From CAYJRR01 sp964372275 [NCBI: uncultured bacterium] (GTDB lineage Bacteria > CAYJRR01), in assembly GCA_964372275.1 (NCBI GenBank), contig CAYJRR010000118.1, positions 1 through 14,155 on the forward strand: a stretch of 14,155 nt of DNA. Direction: 5' to 3'. The position numbers and the translations under genes were made by a program. Below are positions 6,415 to 14,155 of the stretch, piece after piece. Below the pieces are notes generated by a model, which worked only from the letters and a program-made list of their open reading frames with translations, had not been told where the DNA came from and did not search any database. Each line of letters begins with the position of its first letter. The stretch's first letter is position 1.

Positions 6415-7758
6415 GTGAACGAGACCCGCCGAAACTCCGCCGTCCACCGCGTGATCGCGGCGCTCGCGATCGGAATCGCCGCCGCAGCGGCGTCGTCGAT
6501 CTTCGCGGGCTCCGCGCGCGCCACGCCGATCTACGCGGCGCGGGCCGGACACGCCTGCAACACCTGCCACGTGGAGCCGGTCGGCTGGAAAAACCCGCCG
6601 CTGCGCGACCGCAAGTGCACGCTCGACTGCATGGGCTGCCACGTCAGTCCGACCGGCGGCGGCCTGCGCACCGCCTCGGGCGAGTACTTCGGCAAGGAAA
6701 CCCTCCCGCTCCTCGGCGACCGCCCGTCGCGTCACGCGTCCGTGGCGGATGCGGCGACGGCGGCGGCGCGCGGGCGGTTCCGTCTCTGGGAAGGGTTCAC
6801 GGGTTGGGTGGAGGGGGATCGGAACGTTCCCGAGATCGCCGACCGCTACGGCCCGATCGCGCCGAATCCGCGCCTCAAGGTCGGCGGCGACGTCCGCATC
6901 GCCGGCTACTTTCCGCAAGGAGACGACGCCGGGGAGGGGGGCGTCTTCCCGATGCAGACCGATCTCTACGTGATGGGGCGCCCGAAGCCGCACCTGACGC
7001 TCTACGGATCGGTCGGCCTGCGCCCGCGCGAGCCCGACGAGGAGGTCGACTGGATCGACTACTTCGCGGCACGCGAGCTGTTCGTGCAGACCGACCGCCA
7101 CCCCTACGGCTTCTACGCGCGCGTCGGCCGGTTCAACAAGCCGCACGGCTGGCGGACCCCCGACCACACCACCTTCGTACGCCGCGAGGAGGGGTTCGAC
7201 CAAGGGAGTCAGGCGTTCGGCGCGGAGGCCGGTTTCAGCGCGAACTACCCGTACGGGAACCTGGCCGTCTACTACCAGGGGTTCGACGCCTGGCCGAGCG
7301 AGGAGCTTCCGAAGGGCTACGGCGCGGCGGCGACGGGCGGAGTACGGTGGCTGTCGGTCCAGCTCGGCGCGAGTGCTCAGTTCCTCGACCTTCTCGACGG
7401 CGGACACGAATACATCGTCGGGCCGCTCTGGGCGCTCAACGCCTATCCCGTGGTCTACCTGGGGGAGATCGACTTCCGGAGCCGCCTCCCCGAATGGTCC
7501 GACCAGTTCACGACGAACTCGGTCTACGCCTACCACGAACTACACTATTCGGTCGGCGGGGGGGTCGCCCTGCAGCTCAAGTACGACTGGCTCGACGGCA
7601 ACATCCGACTCGCGGAAGACCACCGCCACCGCGTCACCACCGGCGTGGAGTGGAACCCCTACACCCGCGTCCAGATCCTGCTCCAGTCCCGCTGGAACTA
7701 CCTGGCGAGCGAGCGCACCTCCCACGAGATCGTGACGATCGCGCACCTCTGGTTCTGA
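6415..7758 (+). CDS. diheme cytochrome fused to a putative outer-membrane beta-barrel (Cyc2-like architecture)
   Basis: A 447-residue exported protein. A basic start ([12 protein letters not shown]) and hydrophobic stretch end in a probable signal-peptidase I site after SARA (residue 36). The mature protein begins [16 protein letters not shown], with heme site one at C48/C51/H52, then [12 protein letters not shown] with heme site two at C72/C75/H76; Cys68 is an extra cysteine. The TGGG segment and following ASGEYFG are typical of small cytochrome modules heading outer-membrane proteins. Residues 120-447 are rich in alternating aromatic/polar strands and Gly-Asp-Asn turns, and the chain ends AHLWF, a C-terminal Phe of the kind used by outer-membrane barrels. 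The layout recalls Cyc2 (heme module then porin), but Cyc2 has one heme. The frame is open far upstream, so the start is a choice: GTG 6415 leaves 11 nt after the previous stop, and GTG 6451 is the alternative. Role proposed: electron transfer across the outer membrane. Confidence 0.82.
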   Translation: MNETRRNSAVHRVIAALAIGIAAAAASSIFAGSARATPIYAARAGHACNTCHVEPVGWKNPPLRDRKCTLDCMGCHVSPTGGGLRTASGEYFGKETLPLLGDRPSRHASVADAATAAARGRFRLWEGFTGWVEGDRNVPEIADRYGPIAPNPRLKVGGDVRIAGYFPQGDDAGEGGVFPMQTDLYVMGRPKPHLTLYGSVGLRPREPDEEVDWIDYFAARELFVQTDRHPYGFYARVGRFNKPHGWRTPDHTTFVRREEGFDQGSQAFGAEAGFSANYPYGNLAVYYQGFDAWPSEELPKGYGAAATGGVRWLSVQLGASAQFLDLLDGGHEYIVGPLWALNAYPVVYLGEIDFRSRLPEWSDQFTTNSVYAYHELHYSVGGGVALQLKYDWLDGNIRLAEDHRHRVTTGVEWNPYTRVQILLQSRWNYLASERTSHEIVTIAHLWF

Positions 7759-7768
7759 TGCAGGGGGT

Positions 7769-7785
7769 CCGGGGGAGTCCCCCGG
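7769..7785 (+). terminator. hairpin after the heme operon
   Basis: A 7-bp perfect GC stem (CCGGGGG 7769-7775, CCCCCGG 7779-7785) with loop AGT begins 10 nt past the barrel gene's stop. No T-tract follows, so it is not a classical intrinsic terminator. It may slow or end transcription with Rho, or protect the 3' end. Confidence 0.4.
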
Positions 7786-7800
7786 GAAGTCCGGAGGGCG

Positions 7801-7809
7801 TGTTAGACT
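7801..7809 (+). promoter_or_regulatory. putative extended -10 promoter of the UXS-addBA unit
   Basis: TGT followed by TAGACT (7804-7809) fits an extended -10 element (TGn then the hexamer), which can work without a -35; none is visible here. The ATG of the next gene begins only 11 nt after the box and no Shine-Dalgarno sequence precedes it, so the transcript is probably leaderless or nearly so. Confidence 0.45.
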
Positions 7810-7819
7810 CCCGCGCCCG

Positions 7820-8779
7820 ATGGTCCACGCGGTCGTCACGGGCGGAGCCGGCTTCCTGGGAAGCCACCTCTGCCGGCTACTCCTGGAGCGCGGTCAGCGC
7901 GTGACCTGCGTCGACAACCTCGTCACCGGCCACGCGCGCAACGTGGCCGATCTCGGATCGAACGGCGCCTTCCGGTTGGTGACGCACGACGTCAGCCGGC
8001 ACATCGAGGTCGAGGGGAAGGTCGACCGGGTCTGGCATCTGGCCTCCCCCGCCTCGCCGATCGACTACCTGCGGCTCCCGATCCAGACCTTGAAGGTCGG
8101 CTCGCTCGGCACGCACAACGCGCTGGGACTGGCGCTGGCGAAGAAGGCGCGGTTCTTCCTGGCGTCGACCAGCGAGGTCTACGGAGACCCGGCGGTCCAC
8201 CCGCAACCGGAAAGCTATTGGGGCCACGTCAATCCGGTCGGCCCGCGCGGCGTCTACGACGAGGCGAAGCGGTTCGCCGAGGCGATGACGATGGCGTACC
8301 ACCGCTACCACGGCGTGGACACGCGCATCGCGCGCATCTTCAACACGTACGGCCCGCGCATGCGGCAGCGCGACGGCCGGGTCGTGTCGAACTTCCTTCG
8401 GCAGGCGCTCACCGGGCGACCGCTCACCCTCTATGGCGACGGCAGCCAGACGCGAAGCTTCTGCTACGTCTCCGACTTGATCGAAGGGTTCTGGCGGTTG
8501 ATGGAGGGCTCCGAGGACCACGACCCGGTGAATCTCGGGAATCCGGAGGAGTACTCGGTCGCCGAGCTCGCCCGCCTGGTGCTGGAGGTGACCGGAAGCC
8601 GCAGCGAGCCCGTGCACGAACCGCTTCCCGTCGACGATCCGAAGGTGCGCCAGCCGGACATCTCGCGGGCGAAGAAGATCCTCGGTTGGACGCCGACCGT
8701 CCCGGTGCGGGAGGGGCTCGCTCGGACGGCGGAGTACTTCCGGCGTTTGCCCGAGGACGAGCTCCTCCGCTCCGGCTGA
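7820..8779 (+). CDS. uxs: UDP-glucuronate decarboxylase (UDP-xylose synthase, UXS family)
   Basis: A 319-residue extended short-chain dehydrogenase/reductase, the usual length for a soluble bacterial UXS. It makes UDP-xylose and CO2 from UDP-glucuronate in the cytoplasm, using bound NAD. The NAD-binding glycine motif is TGGAGFLG (7-14). UXS signatures are [11 protein letters not shown] (73-83), STSEVYGDP (116-124, with catalytic-type Thr117 and Glu119), GVYDEAKR (144-151, Tyr146 and Lys150), FNTYGPRM (174-181) and GSQTRSF (208-214, with the conserved Arg212). The SPASP and YDEAKR segments separate it from GalE and from dTDP-glucose dehydratases. The ATG follows an extended -10 element with no ribosome-binding site. 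The nuclease gene starts 2 nt after its stop, so the two are likely co-transcribed. UDP-xylose feeds surface polysaccharides or glycans, in keeping with the sugar-transferase gene 3 kb upstream. Confidence 0.93.
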   Translation: MVHAVVTGGAGFLGSHLCRLLLERGQRVTCVDNLVTGHARNVADLGSNGAFRLVTHDVSRHIEVEGKVDRVWHLASPASPIDYLRLPIQTLKVGSLGTHNALGLALAKKARFFLASTSEVYGDPAVHPQPESYWGHVNPVGPRGVYDEAKRFAEAMTMAYHRYHGVDTRIARIFNTYGPRMRQRDGRVVSNFLRQALTGRPLTLYGDGSQTRSFCYVSDLIEGFWRLMEGSEDHDPVNLGNPEEYSVAELARLVLEVTGSRSEPVHEPLPVDDPKVRQPDISRAKKILGWTPTVPVREGLARTAEYFRRLPEDELLRSG

Positions 8780-8781
8780 CG

Positions 8782-11700
8782 ATGCGGCCCCGCCGCCTCC
8801 TCTACCTAGGTCCCTACCAGCCCACGCTGGAGGCGGCGCTCGTCGTCGAGATCGCGTCGTTCCGCGCCGCCGATCCACTGGCGCCGGTCTTCGTACTCGC
8901 GCCGACGACCCTTCTCTGCCGCCACCTCGCCCGCCATCTCGCGATGTCGCTCCCGAACGGGCACGCGGGGATCCGTTTCGTGACGATGGCCGGCCTGGCG
9001 CGGATCCTCGCCGAGCGGACCCTGCGCGGCCAGGGTCTCGCGCCGCTTCCGCCGTGCGCCGGGACGCTCCTGTGGCGCCGCACCGTGGCGCGCGCCATCG
9101 CCCCGCCGGACGGCGGCGTCTTCGCGCCGATCGGCGAGGCCCACGGATTTCCCGGAGCGGTTCGCGCGACGGTGCGCGATCTGAAGGAGGCGGGCCTCAC
9201 CCCGTCGGTGGCGGAGCGACGCGCGCAAGGCGGTGGTCCTCTCGCCCGCAAGCTGCGCGAGCTGGCCGGCATCTGGCGGCGGATGGAACGTCTCACCCTC
9301 GAGGCCGGCTTCCATGACGATCTCGATCTCCTGCGCGAGGCGGCGGAGCGCGCCGCCGACTCGCCGGCGCTCGACGGGGCCGCGGCGATGCTCTACGGCT
9401 TCTACGACCTTCCGCGGTCGCAGCGCCGCCTGGTCGCCGGGTTTTTGGCCGGCCGAAAGGTGGCGGCGGCGTTCCTGCCGTGGGCGGAGGACGCGGCGTT
9501 CGACTACGCCGGACCGGCGCGCGATTTCCTGCAAGGAACGCTGGAGCTGACGCCGGCCGGCGATGCGCCGCCTCCGAAACCCGATCCGCCGTACGAGGTG
9601 GTCGCCGCCCCCGGCGAGACGCGCGAGGCGATGGAGGTCGCGCGCGTCGTGGCCGCGGCCGCGTGTCCGCTGCCGGCGGTGGGGGTCCTGGTGCGGACGG
9701 CGGAGCAGGCCCTTTCGATCGACGACGCGATGGAGGACGCCGGCATCCCCCGCGAGCGGATCGAGACGCGGCCGGCCTCCTGCGCCACGGCGGCGCGGGC
9801 GCTGTTCCGGTTGATCGAGGCCAAGCGCGACGACCTGCCTCGCCCCACGGTGATCGAGATCGCCGGCACGCTCCCGGTGCGATTCGCCGTGGCGCCGGGG
9901 GCGTGGGACGTCTTCTCGCGCGAGTGGGGGGTCGTCGGAGGGGAGGCGGAATGGAAAACACGCGTCGCCGCCGGCATCCGCGAGATCGAGCGGCGGCGGG
10001 AGCGGTCCGCCGTCGACGACGTGCGCGGCGACCGGGTCGGTCCGGCGCCCGACGCGACGCGACTCGAGACGGCCCGCGCGCTCGGGGCGTTCGTCGCGGA
10101 GCTCGCCGAGATCGTGCGCTCGATCCCGGAGCGCGGGCGGTGGTCGGAGCTCGCCTCCGCGCTGCGATCGGCGACGTCGCGGCTGTTTTCCTTCGAGCCG
10201 GGGGACGGCTCCGAGTCGGTCGAGGAGGGGCTGACCGAGCTCGCCGGTCTCGATCGCCTTGCGGCCGCCGGCGAGGAGCTGGGGCTCGGCACGCTGGGCG
10301 AAGCGGTGGAGCTGCTCGCCGCGGCCCTCGACCGCGCTCCCGACGAGGATCGTGACGGCGACCGCGGGGGGGCGCTCGTCGCCGACCTGATGCGCGCACG
10401 CGGGCTCCCGTTCGACCTGGTCGTCCTTCCGGGGATGGTGGAGGGTCGCTTTCCACGCCGGGCCCATACCGATCCGCTGCTCTCGGACCGCGAGCGGCGG
10501 GCGCTCAACGCCGTCCTCTCGGCGGAGGAGGCCCCGTTCGAGGAGGCGCCCGACGATCCGCCGGAGGACCTCGGCGCCGACGGCCCGTTGAGTCTGCGCT
10601 CCGCCTCGTCCTCCGAGGAACGGCTGTTGTTCCGGCTCGCCGTCGACGCCGGCCGGCGCGTCGTCTTCACCCTCCCGCGGATCGACGCCGCCACGGGGCG
10701 GGAACGGACGCCGTCGCTCCTGCTGCTGCGGCACGTCGAGCAGGCGAGCGGCGCCGGCAGCGCCCTCTCGATCGAGGCCTTCGCCCGCGCGCCCGGCGTC
10801 CGTTGGCTCGGACTCGATCCGGCCCCCGCGTCCCGCAGCGCGGCGCTCACGCCGATCGAGCGGCTCCTCGCCGACGCGCGCGACCTCCACGCCGATCCCG
10901 ATCCGCGTTCCCGGTCCCGGCGGGCGGCGGCGCTTCTCGCCCGTTCCCCGTTCGGGCGGGCGGCCGTCGCCGCCGAACGAGGACGGTGGGGGACCCGCCG
11001 CTTCACCGCCTACGACGGGTGGCTCGAACCGGCGGCCGACGCGCCGGAGGAGGTCCGCCGCGCCCTGGCCTCGGTCGCCCTCGGCGGCGACGGCGTGTTG
11101 TCGGCGACGCGGCTCGAGTCCTGGGCGCGCTGCCCCTACCGCTACTTCCTCCAGCACGGCCTGGCACTCACCAAGCTGGAGGAGCCGGAGCGGCAGATGA
11201 CGCTGTCGCCGCTCGACCGGGGCGAGATCATCCACGCCGCGCTGGAGCGCTTCTGGCGCGGAGAACGCGCCGCCGGACGCGGGGTCCCCGACGAAGGTGG
11301 GCTTCCCTCCGCGCAGGCGCGGATCGCCGCGATCGCCGACGAGCTCCTCGACCGGTTCGAGGAGAGCGGCATCACCGGCCCGGCGATCCTCTGGCGGCAG
11401 GCGAGGGCCGAGATCCGCCGCGATCTGGAAGAGGCGCTGCGCCACGCGGTCGAGCGGGATTCCGGCGTCCTCCCGGCGGCCTTCGAGCTCGACTTCCAGG
11501 AGGAGATCGCGGGGGTCGGATCGATCCGGGGACGGATCGACCGCCTCGACCTTTCGGGCGACGGCAGGCGGGGACGGATCGTCGACTACAAGAGCGGGAA
11601 GTCGCGACTCTCGTTCGATGGATCCCGCCGCGACCCGGAGCCGCGCGTCTTCCACGGGGGGGAGGCGCTCCAACTGCCGATCTACGTGCTGGCGGCGAAG

Positions 11701-12000
11701 CGTCGCTTTCCGGAGGTCGCCGACTGGGTCGCGGCCTACGACCACTGCACGCAGCGCGGGGGGTTCGAACGGGCGGAGCTTTCGATCGACGACGCGACGC
11801 TCGAACGGCTGCGGGCGCTCATCGCGCGACTGACCGCCGACTCCGCCGCCGGCCGGTTCCCGTTCCTCCAGGACGACGACGCCTGCGCCGGGTGCGATGT
11901 CGCCGTCGTCTGCGGACCGGGCCACGACGTCGCGTTCGCCGCCAAGGCGGACGATCCGGCGCTCCGCGCGCTGCTCGCCCGCCGGGAGGAGTTCCGATGA
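8782..12000 (+). CDS. addB: AddB-like double-strand-break repair subunit with Fe-S PD-(D/E)XK nuclease
   Basis: A 1072-residue protein, within the usual AddB range. With AddA it resects broken DNA ends for RecA loading. The N-terminal part is an inactive helicase-like fold. No Walker A (GxGK[ST]) is present, and the opening YLGPYQPTLEAA occupies its place. The AddB/RecC-type segment LPFDLVVLPGMVEGRFPR lies near residues 543-560. The C-terminal nuclease is intact: RGEIIHAALERF with His818, GRIDR with Asp920, IVDYKSG with Asp935 and Lys937, and QLPIY with Gln964 and Tyr968. Four cysteines of the AddB iron-sulfur cluster flank it: Cys784 (RCPYRYF) and the C-x2-C-x5-C at 1035, 1038 and 1044. The ATG 2 nt after the UXS stop has no ribosome-binding site, so translation probably depends on coupling. 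The open frame extends upstream inside UXS, but only as an out-of-frame shadow. Confidence 0.88.
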   Translation: MRPRRLLYLGPYQPTLEAALVVEIASFRAADPLAPVFVLAPTTLLCRHLARHLAMSLPNGHAGIRFVTMAGLARILAERTLRGQGLAPLPPCAGTLLWRRTVARAIAPPDGGVFAPIGEAHGFPGAVRATVRDLKEAGLTPSVAERRAQGGGPLARKLRELAGIWRRMERLTLEAGFHDDLDLLREAAERAADSPALDGAAAMLYGFYDLPRSQRRLVAGFLAGRKVAAAFLPWAEDAAFDYAGPARDFLQGTLELTPAGDAPPPKPDPPYEVVAAPGETREAMEVARVVAAAACPLPAVGVLVRTAEQALSIDDAMEDAGIPRERIETRPASCATAARALFRLIEAKRDDLPRPTVIEIAGTLPVRFAVAPGAWDVFSREWGVVGGEAEWKTRVAAGIREIERRRERSAVDDVRGDRVGPAPDATRLETARALGAFVAELAEIVRSIPERGRWSELASALRSATSRLFSFEPGDGSESVEEGLTELAGLDRLAAAGEELGLGTLGEAVELLAAALDRAPDEDRDGDRGGALVADLMRARGLPFDLVVLPGMVEGRFPRRAHTDPLLSDRERRALNAVLSAEEAPFEEAPDDPPEDLGADGPLSLRSASSSEERLLFRLAVDAGRRVVFTLPRIDAATGRERTPSLLLLRHVEQASGAGSALSIEAFARAPGVRWLGLDPAPASRSAALTPIERLLADARDLHADPDPRSRSRRAAALLARSPFGRAAVAAERGRWGTRRFTAYDGWLEPAADAPEEVRRALASVALGGDGVLSATRLESWARCPYRYFLQHGLALTKLEEPERQMTLSPLDRGEIIHAALERFWRGERAAGRGVPDEGGLPSAQARIAAIADELLDRFEESGITGPAILWRQARAEIRRDLEEALRHAVERDSGVLPAAFELDFQEEIAGVGSIRGRIDRLDLSGDGRRGRIVDYKSGKSRLSFDGSRRDPEPRVFHGGEALQLPIYVLAAKRRFPEVADWVAAYDHCTQRGGFERAELSIDDATLERLRALIARLTADSAAGRFPFLQDDDACAGCDVAVVCGPGHDVAFAAKADDPALRALLARREEFR

Positions 12001-14155
12001 GCGCGACGACGCTGCCCGACGAGGAGGCGCGGCGCACGGTGCGCGAGGCGCTCGACCGGAGCCTGCTGGTCGAGGCGGGGGCCGGCACCGGAAAGACGTC
12101 GCTGATCGTCGACCGCATCGCGAACCTGGTCGCCTCCGGCGTCCCGATCTCGCGCATCGTCGCCATCACCTTCACCGAGAAGGCGGCCGGCGAGCTCAAG
12201 CTGCGCGTCCGCGAGGCGCTGGAGCGCCGCTCCGACGATCCGCGCTGCCGCCTCGCGCTCGGCGAGCTCGAACGCGCGTCGGTCACCACCATCCACTCCT
12301 GGTGCGCGCGGATCCTCCGCGAGCATCCGATCGAGGCGGCGATCGACCCGCTCTTCAGCGTGCTCGACGAGAACGACGCGCGCGCCCTGTTCGACCGGAC
12401 GTGGGAGGCGTGGATCGGACGCGCGCTGTCCGGCCAGACCGCGACGCCGCTGGAGGAGATCCCCGGAATGACCGCCGAGGGGTGGCTGAAGGGTCTGCGC
12501 CACCTCGCGGAAGCCCTCGTCGACCGGCGCGACGCGCTGCCCGGGGCACTCCCGGTACCGGGAGGTGCCGCCCTAGCCGGCGCGACGCTCGGTGAGACGC
12601 TCGTTGCGCTCGATCCACGGTCCGCGGGGATGCTCGCGCTCGGTCCGGGCGACCGGCTCGCCGCGCGGCTTCGCGAAGCCGCCACCTACGTCGACCGGTA
12701 TCGCGCGCTTCCGGAGGACGAGCGCCGGAGGCGGCTCCTCTCCGACGATCCGTTCGACGGATCGTTCTCCCGCGTGGGGCGGAAGGAGGGGTGGCGCGAT
12801 GCGGCGTCCCTCGCCGCCGCGCGCGAGACGATGGAGCGGTTGCAGGAGGCGTGGCGCGCCGCCGCGTCGGCCGCGCGGCACGACCTCTGCGCGCGCCTCG
12901 CCGCCTGGGTCGCCTCCGGCTTCGTCCGCGCCTACGAGGAGGAGAAGCGACGCCGCGGCGCGCTCGACTTCGACGACCTGCTCCGCCACGTGGCGCGCCT
13001 GCTCCGCGACCGTCCCGACGTCGCCCGGTCGCTGCGCGCGTCGATCCGTCACCTCATCGTCGACGAGTTCCAGGACACCGACCGCTTGCAGTGCGAAACG
13101 GCGTTCGCCCTGGGCGGCGAAGGGGAACGGTGCGCCCTGCTCCTGGTCGGCGACCCGAAGCAGTCGATCTACTCCTTCCGCGGAGCCGACATCGAAACCT
13201 ACGCGCGCGCGCGCGAGCGGCTCGCGGCCCGTTCATCGGTGGAGCGGATCTCCACAAACTTCCGGTCCCGCGAGCCGGTGGTCGCCTGGGTGAACGCCGT
13301 CTTCGCGCGTCTGATCCAGGCCCCCTCGGACGGCGCGCGGTACCAGATCCCCTACGCGCCGATCGACGCCGCGGAGGAGCGCTCCTCGGAGGGGAGCGGC
13401 GTGCACGTGCTCCGGCCGCCGGAGGGGTCGGTCTTCGAGACGGTCGGCGCGTGCCGGGACGCGGAGGCGCGGAGCGTCGCCGCGTTGTTGCGCGACCGCG
13501 CCCTGGGCCGGTGGGCGGTGCGCGATCGCCGCGGCGGCGCCGACCGGCCGGCGGCGTACGGCGACATGGTGGTGCTGCTCCGCAACCGGAAGAGCTCGCT
13601 CCCCGCGTTCGAGCGCGCCTTCCGCGCCGCGGGGATCCCCTACGTGGTCGTCGGCGGGCGCGCGCTTTGGGAGCGTCAGGAGGTGCGGGCGCTGGCCGCC
13701 GTCTGCCACGCCGTCGACGATCCGCACGACGAGCGAATGGTCGTCGCCGCGCTGAAGAGCCCCTTCTTCGGCGCGTCCGACCTCGACCTGCTGCTCTGGA
13801 AACACGCCCGCGGAAGCTTCGTCCCGCAACCTACGCCCGACCGGGGGACGGTCGGGCGCGCGCTGGCGAGCCTGCACGCGTGGCACCGGGCGCGGCTGTC
13901 GACCGCTCCCTACCGGCTGCTGCAACGTATTCTTACGGAGACCGGCGCGCTCGCCGCCTTCGGCCTCAAGCCCGACGGGCCGCAGCGCGTGGCCAACCTG
14001 CTGCGTCTGGTCGACGCCGCGCGGGAGCCCGACCGTGCCGAGATCGCCGCCCGCGCCGGCGGCGGCGGGGGGGGGCCCCCCCCCCCCCGGCCCCCCCCGG
14101 CCCCCCCCCCCCCCCGGGGGGGGGGCCCCCCCCCAAAAAACACAAAAAAAAAAAT
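11997..14155 (+). CDS. addA: AddA-like UvrD-family helicase-nuclease subunit, 3' partial
   Basis: The gene begins with an ATGA overlap of the addB stop, preceded by a strong GGGAGGAG site (11984-11991). It runs off the right edge, and about 690 residues are believable before the homopolymer tail. SF1 helicase motifs appear in order: Walker A GAGTGKT (28-34), motif Ia ITFTEKAAGELK, the AddA-type TTIHSWCARILREHP segment, LDFDDLLRHVARLL, motif II VDEFQDTD (Asp356), motif III VGDPKQSIYSFRGAD (from about 384) and motif IV NFRSREPVV (near 418). The later 2A-domain segment DMVVLLRNRKSSLPAFERAF is also present. Family members are about 1100-1200 residues, so helicase motifs V-VI and the C-terminal nuclease are missing by truncation, not mutation. 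The 4-nt overlap with addB supports the AddA assignment over a stand-alone UvrD/PcrA helicase. It would be the ATP-driven 3'-5' motor of the complex. Confidence 0.88.
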   Translation, partial: MSATTLPDEEARRTVREALDRSLLVEAGAGTGKTSLIVDRIANLVASGVPISRIVAITFTEKAAGELKLRVREALERRSDDPRCRLALGELERASVTTIHSWCARILREHPIEAAIDPLFSVLDENDARALFDRTWEAWIGRALSGQTATPLEEIPGMTAEGWLKGLRHLAEALVDRRDALPGALPVPGGAALAGATLGETLVALDPRSAGMLALGPGDRLAARLREAATYVDRYRALPEDERRRRLLSDDPFDGSFSRVGRKEGWRDAASLAAARETMERLQEAWRAAASAARHDLCARLAAWVASGFVRAYEEEKRRRGALDFDDLLRHVARLLRDRPDVARSLRASIRHLIVDEFQDTDRLQCETAFALGGEGERCALLLVGDPKQSIYSFRGADIETYARARERLAARSSVERISTNFRSREPVVAWVNAVFARLIQAPSDGARYQIPYAPIDAAEERSSEGSGVHVLRPPEGSVFETVGACRDAEARSVAALLRDRALGRWAVRDRRGGADRPAAYGDMVVLLRNRKSSLPAFERAFRAAGIPYVVVGGRALWERQEVRALAAVCHAVDDPHDERMVVAALKSPFFGASDLDLLLWKHARGSFVPQPTPDRGTVGRALASLHAWHRARLSTAPYRLLQRILTETGALAAFGLKPDGPQRVANLLRLVDAAREPDRAEIAARAGGGGGGPPPPRPPPAPPPPRGGGPPPKNTKKK
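14067..14155. other. homopolymer tail, probable sequencing or assembly artifact
   Basis: The last 89 bases consist almost entirely of runs of G, C and finally A, broken only by GG pairs and a single CAC. The sequence before it is normal coding sequence of the helicase gene. Translating through gives Gly/Pro/Lys runs with no place in this family. It resembles low-quality read ends carried into a contig edge and should not be read as biology. Confidence 0.85.

Noticed and set aside
7820-8779. GalE or dTDP-glucose 4,6-dehydratase as the identity of this gene
   Set aside because: The [14 protein letters not shown] and SQTRSF segments are specific to UDP-glucuronate decarboxylases.
8218-8781. Long N-terminal extension of AddB into UXS
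   Set aside because: It would lie out of frame inside the conserved UXS coding sequence. The ATG at 8782, directly after the UXS stop, is the sensible start.
8806-11925. 1039-codon open frame on the minus strand opposite addB
   Set aside because: Arg/Gly/Glu-rich composition with no recognisable fold. The AddB frame on the plus strand has nuclease and Fe-S motifs over the same bases.
14067-14134. G-run/C-run tracts as a hairpin, terminator or G-quadruplex
   Set aside because: The runs end in poly-A at the contig edge and interrupt a conserved gene, so an artifact is far more likely.

Overview
This is a high-GC window (roughly 70% by eye) with all genes on the plus strand. Its lipoproteins and a protein ending in the aromatic residue typical of outer-membrane barrels point to a Gram-negative (diderm) bacterium. 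Content and style would fit Acidobacteriota or Myxococcota-like lineages, but nothing here fixes the phylum. The right edge ends in homopolymer junk, so this is probably the end of a draft or metagenomic contig.

Layout. (1) 1-540: a TPR protein cut by the left edge. (2) 759-1655: an unrecognised six-cysteine lipoprotein. (3) 1811-4756: a 981-residue membrane protein. It fuses a WecA/TagO-type polyprenyl-phosphate sugar-1-phosphate transferase to a FlaA1/CapD-type nucleotide-sugar dehydratase module, and the dehydratase catalytic residues are replaced. (4) 4798-7758: three tightly spaced heme-protein genes. These are a c-type cytochrome fused to a PHM/DBM-type copper monooxygenase, a small monoheme lipoprotein, and a diheme cytochrome fused to a putative outer-membrane beta-barrel. 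(5) 7820-8779: a UDP-glucuronate decarboxylase (UXS). It sits 2 nt before an AddB-like nuclease gene (8782-12000), which overlaps an AddA-like helicase gene (11997 to the edge) by 4 nt. (6) About 14067-14155: homopolymer tracts that look like a sequencing or assembly artifact.

How the parts may work together. The fusion protein and UXS both belong to surface-polysaccharide precursor chemistry: lipid-linked sugar initiation and UDP-xylose supply. The heme cassette looks like an envelope redox module in which electrons could pass between a beta-barrel cytochrome, a small cytochrome and a copper monooxygenase with its own heme domain. AddA and AddB form a double-strand-break processing helicase-nuclease. 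Its apparent co-transcription with a sugar-nucleotide gene looks incidental.

The points most worth a second look are the three-gene heme/copper cassette and the fused sugar-transferase/dehydratase-like protein with a rewritten active site.
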